NCBI GenBank assembly: GCA_964017185.1
Contig: OZ024879.1
Coordinates: forward strand, 44,399,883 to 44,463,882
DNA from: Rugalucina vietnamica
Taxonomy: Eukaryota; Mollusca; Bivalvia; Lucinida; Lucinidae
Reading direction: 5' to 3'
Length of the DNA stretch: 64,000 bases
Position numbers and translations under genes: made by a program. Below, in pieces: positions 9,884 through 23,735 of this stretch. The notes under the pieces are model-generated. The model was not told where the DNA came from, searched no databases, and saw only the letters and a list, made by a program, of their open reading frames with translations. How positions within the stretch are numbered: the stretch's first letter is position 1; every line of letters begins with the position of its first letter.

Positions 9884-11250
9884 AAGATCTGATCAAAATT
9901 CAAGAGATGCTGGAGTGGCCACAACACTAATTTTTTTTTCAAACATTCAAGGGCAGCTAACTCCATAGTCCAGTGTCGAATATGGCTCAAATTTGAACTC
10001 ATCCAAAATGTTATAGTTATCCTTGTTACTTCCGAGAATGAAGAAGATCCGATCAAAATTGAAGGCGCTAGAGTGGCCACAATACAAAATATTGATTTTT
10101 TCAAACACTAAAGGGAAGCTAACTCCGCAGTCAGAGGTCGGATCTAGTCGAAATTCGAACTCATCCGAGATGTTATGGATGTCCTTGGTATTTCCAAGAA
10201 TAAAGAAGTATTTAGTGGCCACAACACTAAATATTGATTTTTCACACAGTCAAGGGCAGATAACTTTGCAATCAAGGGTTGAATCTGGCTGAAATTCGAA
10301 CTCATCCGAGATATTATGGCTATCCTTGTTACTTCCAAGTATGAAGAAGATCTGATCAAAAGTGAAGGCGCTAGAGTGGCCACAACACAAAATAATGATT
10401 TTTCAAACACTCAAGGGCAGCTAACTCCACAGTCAGAGGTCGGATCTGGCTGAAATTCGAACCCATCCGAGATATTATAGTTTCCTTATTACCTGGATTA
10501 CAAGAATGAAGAAGATCAGAAGAAGATCAGAATAAAAATGAAGGCGCTAGAGTGGCCACAACACTAAATATTGATTTTTCAAACACAAAGTCAGAGGTCG
10601 GATCTGGTCGAAATTCGAACTCATCCAAGATGTTGTGGATGTCCTTGTTACTTTTAAGAATAAAGAAGATCCGAATAGAAATGAAGGTAGCGCTAGAGTG
10701 GCCACAACACTAAATATTGATTTTTCACACAGTCAAGGACAGATAACTCTGCAGTCAATGGTTGAATCTGGCTGAAATTTGAACTCATTCGAGATGTTAT
10801 AGCTATCCTTGTTACTTTAAAGTATGAAGAAGATCCGATCAAAATTGAAGGCGCTAGAGTGGCCACAACACAAAATAATGATTTTTCAAACCCTCAAGGG
10901 CAGCTTACTCCGCAGCAGAGATCGGATCTGGCTGAAATTTGAACCCATCTGAGATATTATAGTTGTACTTGTTACCTGCAAGAATGAAGAAGATCCAATG
11001 AAAAATAAAGGCGCTAGAGTGGCCACAACATTTTTCCCATTATAAGTCTTTGGGGATTTTTCTAGACGCTCAAGGGCAGCTAACTCCGCAATCTGAGGTC
11101 GAATCTGGCCGAAATTCGAACTCATCCGAGATGTTATGGTTGTCCTTGTTACCTGCAAGAATGAAGAAGATCCAATCAAAAATGAAGTTGCTAGAGTGGC
11201 CACAACATTTTCCCCATTATAACTCAATGGGAGCTATCTGTTACCATGGA
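9884..11250 (+). repeat. 160-bp satellite array, about nine units
   Basis: Each unit has GATC(C/T)GATCAAAATTGAAGG, CGCTAGAGTGGCCACAACAC, TAAATATTGATTTTTCAAAC, AAGGGCAGCTAACTCC, GAAATTCGAACTCATCCGAG and TTCCAAGAATGAAGAAGATC. Unit starts are near 9884, 10041, 10205, 10347, 10520, 10665, 10829, 10989 and 11167. Open frames on both strands through it are by-products of units close to a multiple of three. It is preceded by a poly-T tract (9859-9883). The copy at 50979-51858 has about six units. Confidence 0.93.
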
Positions 11251-13200
11251 AACCAGAGTTCTGATCCGACCTGGCCCATAACCTACTGCAATCTTTCCCC
11301 CTCCTCAATGATGCGTCAGATAAAATTTGATTGCGATTGGCCTTGTTGTCTTAAGTGCCGGTTCACATAAAAATCATGCAAAATTGAAAATTCACTCCAC
11401 ATCGAGGTTAACAGATTTTGATGAAATTTATACACATGGAAATAAGTTAGGGAACACCTGTAATAATGTGACCACCAACTTTGGACTGCGAATATCTTTC
11501 TTTGTAAAAAATATGAAAAACGTTTTGATAAATTGTTAAATTCTGTAGTATCCAAAGTTACTTCTATGTGAAAATGGTTAGCATCAAATAAAAACTGCGG
11601 CGAAGAACGGCCATCTTTTATTCAGAAAATTTTTGCCAAATTTAAGAAACGCACTGCTAGTCTTTGCGATAACTTCATTATTTGAACTCACATTGTCGTA
11701 ATTTTTCGTAAGCATAAAGCTGAGACATTGCTTGTTGAACTTTGATCATCAATTCTTTATTTTCTGACCGACTGTCGGCGGTAGGTCCATACTTTTCCAT
11801 GGGTAGGTTTCATGATAACGTTTTGTTCTTTGGGTATACAATTTGCAGGTTGTAATTGTTAGGCCAGATATTCGATAAGACCCTTTAGGAATCTAAACAT
11901 GCATGTTCTGGTTATAGTGTCCTAGCGGAATTATTCTTTTACGGCTTTATTTGCAAACTTTCCAAGAATTTTGCTTTCCATAGAAATCAATGCAAACTGT
12001 AGATTTTGTATGATTAGTTGGTTTTGAGATTAAGCATGAAGTTTTAGGTCCGAAGTCGTTTATTTATTCAGAACGATCAGATTCAACATTTTATTCCTGT
12101 TTTGCTTTCAAAAATTTAGTTTTGTGGAGTGCAGAAGCAAAAATGCAAACTTGTATTCAGTAAAAGTGGAGTTTTTCACATATGGCATATTGTATCCTCC
12201 GTAGCACAAAGACAAAATGTTGTGAATTACCATAAATTGGTCTGTAGCTAGACCAAAGTATGAAATATATGTGATAAAAATTTCAGTATCGCCAGAAGAA
12301 AGGAAAATGGATTTTTTTTTTCAAACTTTCCCCAAGGGCTAAAAGTGTTCCCTAACTTATTCCTATGTGTATATTTTATATGAAGGCCGTAATGGTAGTA
12401 TTTGACCTCTGAAATATTTTTGAAAATTGTCCAGCAGTTTAAGAGAAAATTACGATTGAAGTTTTAAACACACTTTTACAAGTTTGGCTTCAAGTCTATG
12501 GGAAAATGTCGTCAATTTTCAAGTCAAATTTTGGTCACTTCATTAGACGAGTTTCTATACATAATATACATGAAAATGCAGCTTAACCTCTCTTCTACAT
12601 TTTCCAAAAATAAAACGCGTTGCCAAATCACTTTTGAAGCCGTATTATGTACATGTTTACGCCTAGGTATTTCTTACCGTGCTGGTGTCCCGTTTAGCAA
12701 TAGAATTTCTTCTTGAAGCCGGTAACCAAACCGCGCGACGTTGCTAAGACAAAGCGTCATGTGACAAAAATCATGTGACAATACTTTTTGAAGAAACAAC
12801 ATGAAATTCTTGTGTTTTTAAGACGCTACGAAATAAGTAAAAAGAAGGGAAAGAATAGAAAGATGGAACGCATTTGACGTCACAAGACGTTAGATTAGTA
12901 TGACGTGACGTCAGTCGCCACGTGCTTTCATCCTCACGTGCCCAGTCGCGTGGACCCTTAATTGACAATTAAGACACGTTAAACGTCGTCTTCTTAGAAA
13001 TAGAATACAAATTTGAACATGCAACAATGTGGGAATTACGTCTTCCATTAAAACACGAATGCTTCCGTTCGTCAGCGTGATATTTCAGTACACTGACACG
13101 AAGTTAACCCAAGACGGACGTTCTAATATTTTAAAGATAAACAGTAGAAGTAATGCCGGGCTGAACGACGTTAGAAGTTAATCACGTAAAATCATGAATA
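11251..13200. other. no gene recognised; contains one inverted-repeat pair
   Basis: A 37-bp arm at 11420-11456 (ATACACATGGAAATAAGTTA + GGGAACAC) returns inverted at 12335-12371 and encloses about 880 bp. The remainder (12372-13200) is plain AT-rich sequence with a few TGACGT motifs near 12877-12912. The short frames have no domain or splice support. Confidence 0.55.
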
Positions 13201-14239
13201 TATATAGCAGCAAAAATAAACTGTATTGCCATGTTAGAATTATATGCACTTAGAATTGTAATTGATATTTTTAATTGTAAACGCGTAAATCACTTTTAAA
13301 CCATTAAACGTATACTTGAAAAATAAATTGATTGATTTTTATCTATAAAATACAATAAAATTAATCAAAATTTGTTCATATACTTGATATTTTTTTTTTG
13401 TTTTAAGTTACTTCCCTTGAAATCTATCATAAAGATTATGCTTTAGTAAAAGTAGTACGCATTTTTGACTTGAAGTTTCCAGTCTATCGTATATAACTCC
13501 ACCTCCACCTTTGGATGTGTATTCCAATAATGTCATGACAGCTTAGGTCGTGACATGGGTTAAAAGACTTATCCGAAAGACTGAAGAAGAGCGGGGTAGA
13601 ACCTGCAATCCACGATTCACACGACCATGATTCGGTCGCCGCGAACATGAGGCTGTAATGGCGTGGAACGGAGTTGGCTCCGCCTCACTAAATTCCATTC
13701 AAGAATACCCTGAGTAGTTAAATGTCATAAAAGCAACATGTATAGACGTTAACCCCAACATAAAACTGTATATTTGACGATCACAGACACAGGTAAGTGT
13801 TGGATGTTGAATGATGTTGTTGATATATGCTGCTGGTCAACGAATACCATGCACAATAGGCCTAGAGACATTTCACACCAGTCTTGCTGTGTTTTGACGT
13901 ATCGTACGTAGGCCTGCCTTCAGGTCACAGATAACTATTTCGTAACAGATATCATAACAAGACAGCTGTACCTTGAGAGTCGCACGCCGGTCACGGTTTG
14001 CAGCCTCGGAGGACGGGTAAAAACAAAACAGTCGCATTCCGTTGCGGGGCAGTCGATAATGTGAATCGCGACCTGTCGTAAGAGATCGCACATAAATTAC
14101 AAGACAGTCTTTCGACTTGCACTATTTGCAATGCATCTGTGCCGATACGAGTACATTGCAAATTTGCCACCTGACAACGCTTATGTGACGAGTTTTAACG
14201 TGTCTCTCGTTGAACTTGCTTTGAGGTGTTGTTGCTGCT

Positions 14240-14240
<1 letters not shown>
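13201..14240. other. no gene recognised
   Basis: About 1 kb without repeats shared in the window. Short frames such as 13873-14091 (minus) show no recognisable domain. Confidence 0.4.
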
Positions 14241-14274
<34 letters not shown>

Positions 14275-14290
14275 TTTTTTGTTTTTTTTT
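14241..14290. repeat. poly-T tract
   Basis: A run of more than 30 T, then T-rich. The F-rich frame across it is not a gene. Confidence 0.95.
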
Positions 14291-14359
14291 CTTCAGTGTG
14301 TCACTCACTGGTCTTCATGTCTTTTTGTCCTGATCATCGTGCCATTTTTGGTCTGCTAT

Positions 14360-14580
14360 TTTAGACATCGTAGGTGATCACGGGTATGTTTAGAATTCAT
14401 ACACTCTCATACAGGCATCGTACGATTTCTTGCTCTGACTTTCGTCCATGTTCTGAGTGAAAGCTAGAGTGAAAGCCATATGGAGATCGTTGGAAGATGT
14501 CCATGACGAATCCCTACGATTTCTGACTGAGCCTTTACGGTCTCCTTACGATCACTGTACGAGCCCCGCCCATTGGGGCC
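14360..14580. repeat. degenerate motif array rich in (C/T)(A/T)CGAT words
   Basis: Irregularly spaced CATCGTAGG, CATCGTACGATTTC, GGAGATCGTTGG, CCTACGATTTC, CCTTACGATCACTGTACGAG and similar words occur in both orientations and form no exact unit. It abuts the REP-2 half that is interrupted at 14601. It resembles the subterminal arrays described below. Confidence 0.5.
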
Positions 14581-15266
14581 CGTAGAAAAAGATAGGCTTC
14601 TGGGCTGCGTTTCACTAAAGTTCCTAGGATCAAGATTTTCCTAAGATCGATCTTGGGAAAGCCAAGTTCGCATGTTGCGTTTCACTAACGTCGATCTTAA
14701 GAATGACGATCCTAAGATCGATCCTAAGTCTAGGACAAGTCAACCCCAACCCTAAGTGTCATGGCCGCCTTCATGGCATTGTAGCAAGAGGCTAGAAATT
14801 CTTAATTTCGACACGTAAGCAAGACTAAATGAGATCGAACCGACGTTTTATCGCCATTTTCTACTGACAGGTGTTTGTTTCATTCAAAATTTCAATGTTT
14901 ATTTCGCAACTTTTCCCCTACAAGTCAAGATCGTATATGGAATGGGCAAAAATAATTAAAAACACGCACCTGCAAAATATTTCTTTAAGAAATCCATGAG
15001 CTACCCTGTTTTAATTCCATTTTTACACCTATTTCACCTTGTTTGTTGATTTTCTTCATCAGTGCTATTTTTGCAATGACAGCTGCGCGTGCGACCAATG
15101 ACGTCATCACAGTTAGCGTCATCAATTAACACCATGCTGTACGGTTATAATTTAATTGAATGCATTGAACCGATTTTAAATCGTCAGATCAACGATTTTG
15201 TCTTAAAATTATTAAGAAAGAGTGTGAACCACCAGTATCGATACATCAAGAGCGCCCCACACAAAA

Positions 15267-15350
15267 GTTATGCTTTCTCCCCAAATCCCTGAAAATAAAT
15301 TACCCTTCTCCCCAAATCCCTGAAAATAAATAGCCCTTCTCCCTGAATCC
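15267..15350 (+). repeat. tandem 35-bp units
   Basis: CTTCTCCCCAAATCCCTGAA + AATAAAT is repeated two to three times with small changes. Confidence 0.85.
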
Positions 15351-15479
15351 CCAAAACCCCTGGGAGGGCCTCAATTATCCCCTTTCATGACAAATAAACT
15401 TACGGGCGTGCCTCCGAGCTTGGGCTAGCCCTACTTTTGAGCATTGTCATGTATATGCTTGACCCTTAAGGGTGGTCGG

Positions 15480-15660
15480 ATTTGTGCCCCCTCCCCCTCC
15501 CTCCCTCGACCATTGGGGTCGTGAGAAATAAATAGGATGCTTGTGCCTCCAGGCAAAACGTTTTAGGCCCACTAACTGACTGACATTCCGATCCCTGGTT
15601 AACCGTTCAGAAGGCTTAGCCCGCCCCGGAAAAGTGATTCAAGTCAAACTATCCATACAC
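15480..15660 (+). repeat. REP-2 copy
   Basis: CATTGGGGTCGTGAGAAATA, GTGCCTCCAGGCAAAACG, CTGGTTAACCGTTCAGA and AAAAGTGATTCAAGTC follow the order of REP-2 at 25190-25360, more diverged. Confidence 0.7.
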
Positions 15661-16618
15661 TTAAAATGCACTAGTCATTTGTAACCGGGAGATGGTGGGC
15701 GATAGCCGTGGAAATGAGCGGGGCTTTGACCACAGTTTTTCAACGGCAGTGTGGGAGAAATACCCGGAATTTGCTTTATAAAGGCAAAAAGGGCATTGTA
15801 ATAAAACCAACGAGCAGTCCCGCAGAGTCACGGGGGCTTTTAGCGGGGGGTTGCTGGACCTAAAGTCAAAGTCCCCGATATTCCCCAGGGCCGGGGGTGG
15901 GTGGGGGCGTGGTAACAAGTTACTAGACTATTATGTGTATGATACATATTAGCCGTTTACTCGGATGGTTATATATTTTCAAACGCATTTTGGGTGCCAT
16001 GGCATGAGAAAGTTACTAAAACGTTTTGCTTTTGCTAAGTGAGCTTTTGGAAACAAAACAGCCGAAAAAAGGCTGAAAATGGCGATTTTCAAGTTGTTGG
16101 TTCTCTCTTATATGCTCACTACCCTATATATTTCTTTCTTTTAATTGAACAATATTACCAAGTTCTATGTTGTGTGAAAATACAAGAAAAAGTTTGAATC
16201 AACAAATATCGGTTTGGTACATTTCAAAATATTGATTTTTTCCGACTTTTGAAGTATGGGGGTAGGGTTGAAAAAGGAATCGTAAAATTTTGTCATCCAC
16301 TCCAAGTTGCAAGTTTTTCTTTGCTTTTGGTCCAAAATAATCTGCACTACGTAAATATTATGACTTTTGAAAGCATTCTAGGTGTACTTTTGTTCAAGAC
16401 AGGTATGTTTCAAAGAATTAAAAATTAAATTAATTTTACCAAATTTAAAACATGGTACTCAGAGGTCTCATTCAGAGGCCTGTAGCTAGAAAAAATGCAC
16501 ACTACCCTATATTTATTTTGTTTTCATATGTCTTGTGTTGTATTTTGGAATCAAAAAAGAGTGGTTAGAAAAAAAGTTTGAATACTTTTTCATTGGCAGC
16601 GAACATCCTCAAATCCAG
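15661..16618. other. no gene recognised
   Basis: Contains GC-rich DNA to about 15915, then AT-rich DNA in which CACTACCCTATAT occurs at 16118 and 16500. No coding evidence. Confidence 0.45.
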
Positions 16619-16780
16619 TTCTATATAGAAAAACTGGGGTTTGCATGGGTATACCTATTTTTCTTATATTTGATCCAAAGCATAGATTATATATTAAAAG
16701 TATCATATTTTTTTCTACTGTAACTTTCAATTTTTACAGCCGAAAAAATCTCTTTATTGCATGGACAAGTTTTCGTAATG
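16619..16780 (+). mobile_element. FB2 relic
   Basis: AAAACTGGGGTTTGCATGGG, TATACCTATTTTTCTTATAT and CAAAGCATAGATTATATA lead directly to CTTTCAATTTTTACAGC and the right end TGCATGGACAAGTTTTCGTA + ATG. The hairpin stem has been lost. Confidence 0.75.
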
Positions 16781-16849
16781 AAAATATTCTAGTGGGCTTC
16801 TTGCCCCGCTGTCACTGGACGTCGTGCCCATTGTGTGCTGAGCTGCTAT

Positions 16850-17055
16850 TGTTTGATCATTTCTTTAGTATCTCACCGCTGTGTCTGGTGTGGTTTCGAG
16901 ACCCGCACTGGCTACATGTGAGACAAGCCAAGTTCTGCTTGCGGGTCACGTTGCCAGGTGTTTTTTCACGGGGTTCTCCCGTTTTCGCCCACCTACTGAT
17001 TAGCCCGTCTCATATGAGCTGAAATAATCTTAGAAGGGACGTAAAACTGAATTTT
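16850..17055 (+). mobile_element. SINE-A copy, degraded head
   Basis: The B-box-like GGTTTCGAGACCCGC, then CTACATGTGAGACAAGCCAA, GTTCTGCTTGCGGGT, GTCTCATATGAGCTGAAATA and GGGACGTAAAACTGAATTTT. The A-box region is unrecognisable. Confidence 0.8.
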
Positions 17056-17433
17056 TAAAAACGTAAAACTGAATTTTTAAAAAACAGTTCTTCAGAAAAA
17101 TTAAAGTATGGAATACCGATGGAAATATTCCGTCTACATGCGACAATTTATCGGAAATAAAATTTCGTAACGATGGGGAAAAAACGACAGAGACCATGAG
17201 ACAACGGCCGTCTTGCCCCGCCCGAAAAACTGCCTTGCCCCGCCCGAAAGAGCGTCTTGCCCCCGCTATGTGGCGACGCCCTCTCAATTGAAAAACTAAA
17301 ACACTTTATTGCTGTCATACATTGAATCCTTTGATGGTTTAAATGTCTTTTTCTGAGAGAGCGACACCGGCACTATATCAAAAGAATTAAAGCGAATCAA
17401 AACAGTCACCAACTTGTGTATGCATAAAGACGT
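17056..17433. other. no gene recognised
   Basis: Contains a short repeat of the phrase CTTGCCCCGCCCGAAA (17213-17255). No gene. Confidence 0.4.
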
Positions 17434-18555
17434 GTTCACACTGTCGATCAGATCAACCCGATCAAACCCGATCATGCGGTCGGGGGTTGATCGAGCTTCA
17501 TCGGCGGGAGTGGTCTGGACGGTCGTCTTTGATCGGCATCACTCCGGCTTCCTTCCCGATAATTTTTGACATGTCAAAAATATTCGAGTAGAGATCGTGT
17601 AGCAAACCGCTCGGGAAGCGATCGAGAACGAATCGAGAATCAGTGGAGTAGGGATCGGGTCGGTCGAGTAGCGATCGTGTAGAGATCTACCTAGATCGGG
17701 ATTAAAATATTTGCCGAAATATTTGCCGACCAGGACACGATCAGCCCGACCTAAGTTCGACCACTACCCGATGCTTACTCGATCAACACTCGAGCCGAGG
17801 TCCAGATCAAGCCGATATCCATACGACCGTACTCGATCGCTCCCAGATCCATACCCGACCCCATTCGATCTCACTCGATCTCTACCCGATCGTACACGAT
17901 CACTTCTCGAGCATACCCGATCGCTACTCGAGTGGACCCGACCGCTACCCGACTTTGCACACGCGCAATGAGCTTCAATACGTTAATCCGACTGTCATTA
18001 GTCACTCGGTACATGAAGACAGAAGTAGAAACTGATGCCGCGAACAGGTAAAAAGGCGCGTCTTGTCGTTGCTGCTGTGTTAGCAGCTACGGCTTCGCCA
18101 GAACCCAGCCCCCAGAATGCTAAAAAGGGTAAACAGCGGACAGCACCAACGCCAGTCGATGACTCCCGCGATTACTCTCCTGTTAGACCTTTTTATCTTC
18201 TTCGCTACAAATCACAACACTGACGTATGTAGGTCAAGGCTTTAATGTCAAAATAGTCGTGCTGCGATCGAGTAGAGATCGAGAAGCGATCGAGTAATGG
18301 TCTAGTTTGTCTGGAATTGTTCGTGTAGGAATCGAGCAAGTATCGCGGTATTCGTGAACAGATCGTGTAGGGCTCCTGTAAAGATCGGTATGCTCGAGCA
18401 GTGATCGAGTTGTCAGTCGGGTTGAAGTCGTGTAGGAGTCTTGAGTGCTCGTGCGGCTATCGGGTATGATCGAGTAGCGCTCGAGTAAAAGTCGTGTTTA
18501 GGCCATTATCGAGCTCGGTCGGGAACTTTTGGCGATCGGGACGTGAACCCAGCTT
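17434..18555. mobile_element. TIR element with CTCGATCG-type subterminal arrays (middle element)
   Basis: The left end is GTTCACACTGTCGATCAGAT + CAACCCGATC. A left array (to about 17960) is packed with ACCCGATC/CTCGATC/TCGAG words. The right array (18245-18555) is packed with the inverse GATCGAGTAG/GATCGTGTAG words and ends GTGAACCCAGCTT. A small unique centre holds the 18035 open frame. The right array and end are duplicated at 22851-23120, where the TIR CAGTGTGAAC is complete. The true right boundary may therefore be 23113 with the 18555 end truncated. The RTRSLP-rich frame 17711-17971 is array translation, not a gene. Confidence 0.6.
18035..18223 (+). CDS. 62-residue basic ORF between the TIR arrays
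   Basis: The frame opens MPRTGKKARLVVAAVLAATA, then a Pro/Ser/Lys-rich stretch and SRDYSPVRPF before a T-rich segment and the stop. It is the only non-array sequence in the centre of the 17434-18555 element. This suggests the retained N-terminus of a transposon-encoded protein after internal deletion. ATGCCGCGAACAGGTAAAA also resembles a splice donor, so the frame could belong to a spliced transcript. I recognise no domain and assign no function. Confidence 0.3.
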   Translation: MPRTGKKARLVVAAVLAATASPEPSPQNAKKGKQRTAPTPVDDSRDYSPVRPFYLLRYKSQH

Positions 18556-19242
18556 AAGCCAACTACCTCAGGAGTGGCGTCTTGCCCCACATTACCCTAT
18601 GAACATAGACTACGTAGATTGAAGAAAAGCAGTTATTAGAATTGAAAGAAATGTGCACAAACAACTCATTACCATGCCTCTGGAAGGCTTTTGGTGTGAA
18701 AATAATGACTGACCTTATCTATATGACCTTGGCTGTTGGTCTTGTAGTTTCATTTTAAACATATTTTATTCAGATTCACAAATAACATCTAAATACATTG
18801 GCTAAAGGAACATGACGAAAAGGACGAGAGCGAAAGCAGAGCTTATAGAGTTCTTCTCCATGTAAACGTTGATCCTGTACGTAACTAAAGAACAAAAATA
18901 TATAGTAACGTTAACGTGGCATAATTTGACTCCTCATCCGGCGAGGTCGTGTATGTGTTGTGTGTGTGTGTGTGGGGGGGGGGGGGGCATGCTGAGCCAG
19001 GGATTTATTTTTGAGCACACCATTTTAATTTACGTAGAACTGTAGCACCAAGGATTCGGCGGCTACATCCTCAAGTGTCGTTAACTGGAATGTTTATTCA
19101 CAACACAAACACACAAATACATTTACATGTGTATATATCGTTTCTCTGATTCCGAAATAATTATCCATAGAAAAAAACTGGTAGCAGAAATGTTATGATA
19201 TGGTGTTATATGTTATATGCCGCACCCGAATTCGATCATATA
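18556..19242. other. no gene recognised
   Basis: Contains a (TG)n(G)n low-complexity tract at 18956-18988. No coding evidence. Confidence 0.4.
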
Positions 19243-19740
19243 CAGTAAATTGTCCAGTTCCGGGTCACTTTTTTTTCGAAGTGGTTTCCAGATAATTGCT
19301 CAGAGCAAATTAGGTTTCGACCTTACCATTAGAAAGTATAATCCTTCTTCTAAATAATGAACTTCAATTTGATTCATTGTGAATATTCTGTGTCCCACAC
19401 GATGACTTTGAAGCAGACCACCAATTTATCCAGTTCCGAATCATTTATCCAGTTCCGAATCACTTGCGATAATTTTTCAACAAGAAACTCACTGGCGCTA
19501 TTGCGTTATGATTTTGATTTTGTAGCTTCATAAGACTTACACACAGTTTACCATTTCAGACAGTAAAAGTGTCCAAAACTGTGCACATGTATACTACGTA
19601 CATGTATAACTTACGTTCTGGATACTGGCGTCAATCGAGAACAAATACATGTTCTAAGTCAATAATGGCGTCTGTACACGTAACTGGTTCCAGATTTTTG
19701 CAGTTATGTGCTGTTAATAATGGGCTGTACATTGGTTATT

Positions 19741-19780
19741 TTTGTTTGTTTGTTTGTTTGTTTGTTTGTTTGTTTGTTTT
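19741..19780. repeat. (TTTG)n microsatellite
   Basis: About nine TTTG units. Confidence 0.95.
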
Positions 19781-20024
19781 GTAGTTGGTGTTCTATGAGT
19801 TTATCTTTCACCTGTTTGATTAACATGGAAATTCAAACACAGCTTTAAGGTTGCACAAACAGGTATATCTAACAGGAGTATGTCAACTAGACTAGAAATC
19901 CAGACAGCGTGTTTTGTTCGCGATGCAGATCGACTGCACAAAGACTCACCTGCGTAAGGAAACGACCATCTGATTTTTATTATGGGGGGTGGGGGAGGAG
20001 GGGGGGGTTGCTGTAAGATTTTTT

Positions 20025-20025
20025 G

Positions 20026-20074
<49 letters not shown>
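20025..20074. repeat. poly-A tract
   Basis: About 45 uninterrupted A. Confidence 0.95.
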
Positions 20075-20079
<5 letters not shown>

Positions 20080-20451
20080 AAATTTTGGCCGAAAAAAATA
20101 TCTAGGACAGGGTAAATTCTATTTTACGATTTTACGTATTGTATATATACCAATAAAAAGACAGGACCGCGCCGTGAGAGAAAAATAATATCCAGGCCCG
20201 GAAACATCTTCCAGCCCCCCCCCCTCCCTCTTAAAATCAAATAGTCGCTCCCTAATAGCTGCAGCAATGACTTGGATGAGATGAGCAGTGGTATATCGTT
20301 TTGGTTACTCGGACAAACTGGTGCTCTTTTGTTTGTTGAGTAAATGCTTAAAGTCCAATAAATAAGTTTCTATTCATGTCGGCACGGAACCATTGCTTTC
20401 TCAGTAACTAGTACTTTAGGGGGAACTGAATGCGCCTTACTCAGAATGACA

Positions 20452-20528
20452 CTACAAGGCAGAGGTAGATACTGAACCCAGGACCACTCCCTCCGAATTC
20501 ATGAACTCTACCACTGGGTAAAGGAGGT
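20452..20528 (-). mobile_element. tRNA-like SINE head fragment
   Basis: On the minus strand CCCAGTGGTAGAGTTCATGA resembles an A box and GGTCCTGGGTTCAGTATC a B box, at tRNA-like distance. The acceptor arms do not pair well, so it is a SINE or pseudo-tRNA remnant rather than a tRNA gene. Confidence 0.45.
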
Positions 20529-20687
20529 TCCCTCGATGTCTGACAAAAACGTTTTTTTTTGATCGCTGATTTGATTTGCTTAAGTTTGTTTTGTTTGTTT
20601 GATTGGAGGTGTGCCTTTAGTCTGGCGCATTTTATCGTCACTCCAATGGACCCATGACCCATAATACGAGTAAGTACAATAGTTTCT

Positions 20688-22850
<2,163 letters not shown>

Positions 22851-23120
22851 ATGGTCTAGTTTCGTGTAAGAATCGAGTTATTATCGCGGTGTCCGTGAAC
22901 AGATCGTGTAGGGCTCCTGTTGAGATCGGTATGCTCGAGCAGTGATCGGGTTGTCAGTCGGGTTGAAGTCGTGTAGGAGTCTTGAGTGCTTGTACGGCTA
23001 TCGGGTATGATTGAGTAGCGCTCGAGTAAAACTCGCGTTTAGGCAATTATCGAGCTCGGTCGGGAACTTTTGGCAATCGGGACGATCAAGTTGATCCGAT
23101 CGGCAGTGTGAACCCAGCTT
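22851..23120. repeat. second copy of the CTCGATCG array with complete TIR
   Basis: Collinear with 18297-18555 (GGTCTAGTTT, GATCGTGTAGGGCTCCTGT, GGTATGCTCGAGCAGTGATC, GTCGTGTAGGAGTCTTGAGT, ATCGAGCTCGGTCGGGAACT). It then adds GATCAAGTTGATCCGATCGG + CAGTGTGAACCCAGCTT, which inverts the 17434 end. Confidence 0.85.
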
Positions 23121-23582
23121 CAACGTTGATGAAAACGTTCTGCAGATCTACATGTACAAGGGGTTAGCCGCCTCCAAGCCGGGTAACATTCTCTCCAGCT
23201 TTGTCCAACAAAATAAATGATGTGAACGGAACTAAAACCCGAAAACGCAGCTTGAAGCTGATTGCAACATAATATACATTTGCATTAGCGATTCCATCTG
23301 GATTCCGTATACCCTATTAAATTGGGACGTAATTGTCCAGATTATTGCATATGCTACAATCATCACACACAGTGTGACACCACTGTATTTTTTGTTTGTT
23401 TATTTATTGTTTTATTGGGGGAGGGGGACGTTTTTTCTCTGGGGTGTGGCATGCATATTCAGCGGGCTCCCTTGACAACTCGACAATCGTAATCTGACGC
23501 ATTACAAACTCATAGGCATGTTGCAACCAGAAAACATGTATATTAATTGTTTTTCGCTGCATTCTGATATGTTAAGTGCATT

Positions 23583-23735
23583 CCTATTTAAAAAAAAAAA
23601 AAAAAATCATAAAATTGTACGGACGCTATTAAAACAATAAGTTAGTAAGTTTGTTTTTCATAAATCCTCCATTTTCAAAATCCGAAGCTGGCCAATACAT
23701 AGCTCTCAACAATTAAGAGTTATTTCAAATATTGT
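23583..23735 (+). repeat. direct repeat, partner at 27197-27335
   Basis: GTACGGACGCTATTAAAACA, TCCATTTTCAAAATCCGAAG and CTGGCCAATACATAGCTCTC match 27218-27320 with scattered changes. Unclassified dispersed repeat, preceded here by a poly-A run. Confidence 0.85.

Larger units (their letters stand above)
8451..10765 (+). repeat. segmental duplication, copy 1
   Basis: Begins TGTAAGATGTTTTACCTTA and is collinear with 49181-51858 at high identity. It includes an FB2 relic, a tandem 103-bp duplication, REP-1 and the start of the 160-bp satellite. Relative to copy 2 it lacks the FB1 insertion (empty site CAAT at 8628-8631) and a roughly 100-bp stretch (present at 50497-50600). It has more satellite units. 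No gene lies in it: the open frame 8868-9089 begins inside FB2 and differs between copies at amino-acid-changing positions. Confidence 0.92.

Noticed and set aside
9850-11370. Several 80-113 residue open frames on both strands
   Set aside because: They are translations of the 160-bp satellite; unit length keeps frames open.
17711-17971. 86-residue Arg/Ser/Pro-rich frame
   Set aside because: It is the CTCGATC word array read in one frame, without unique sequence.
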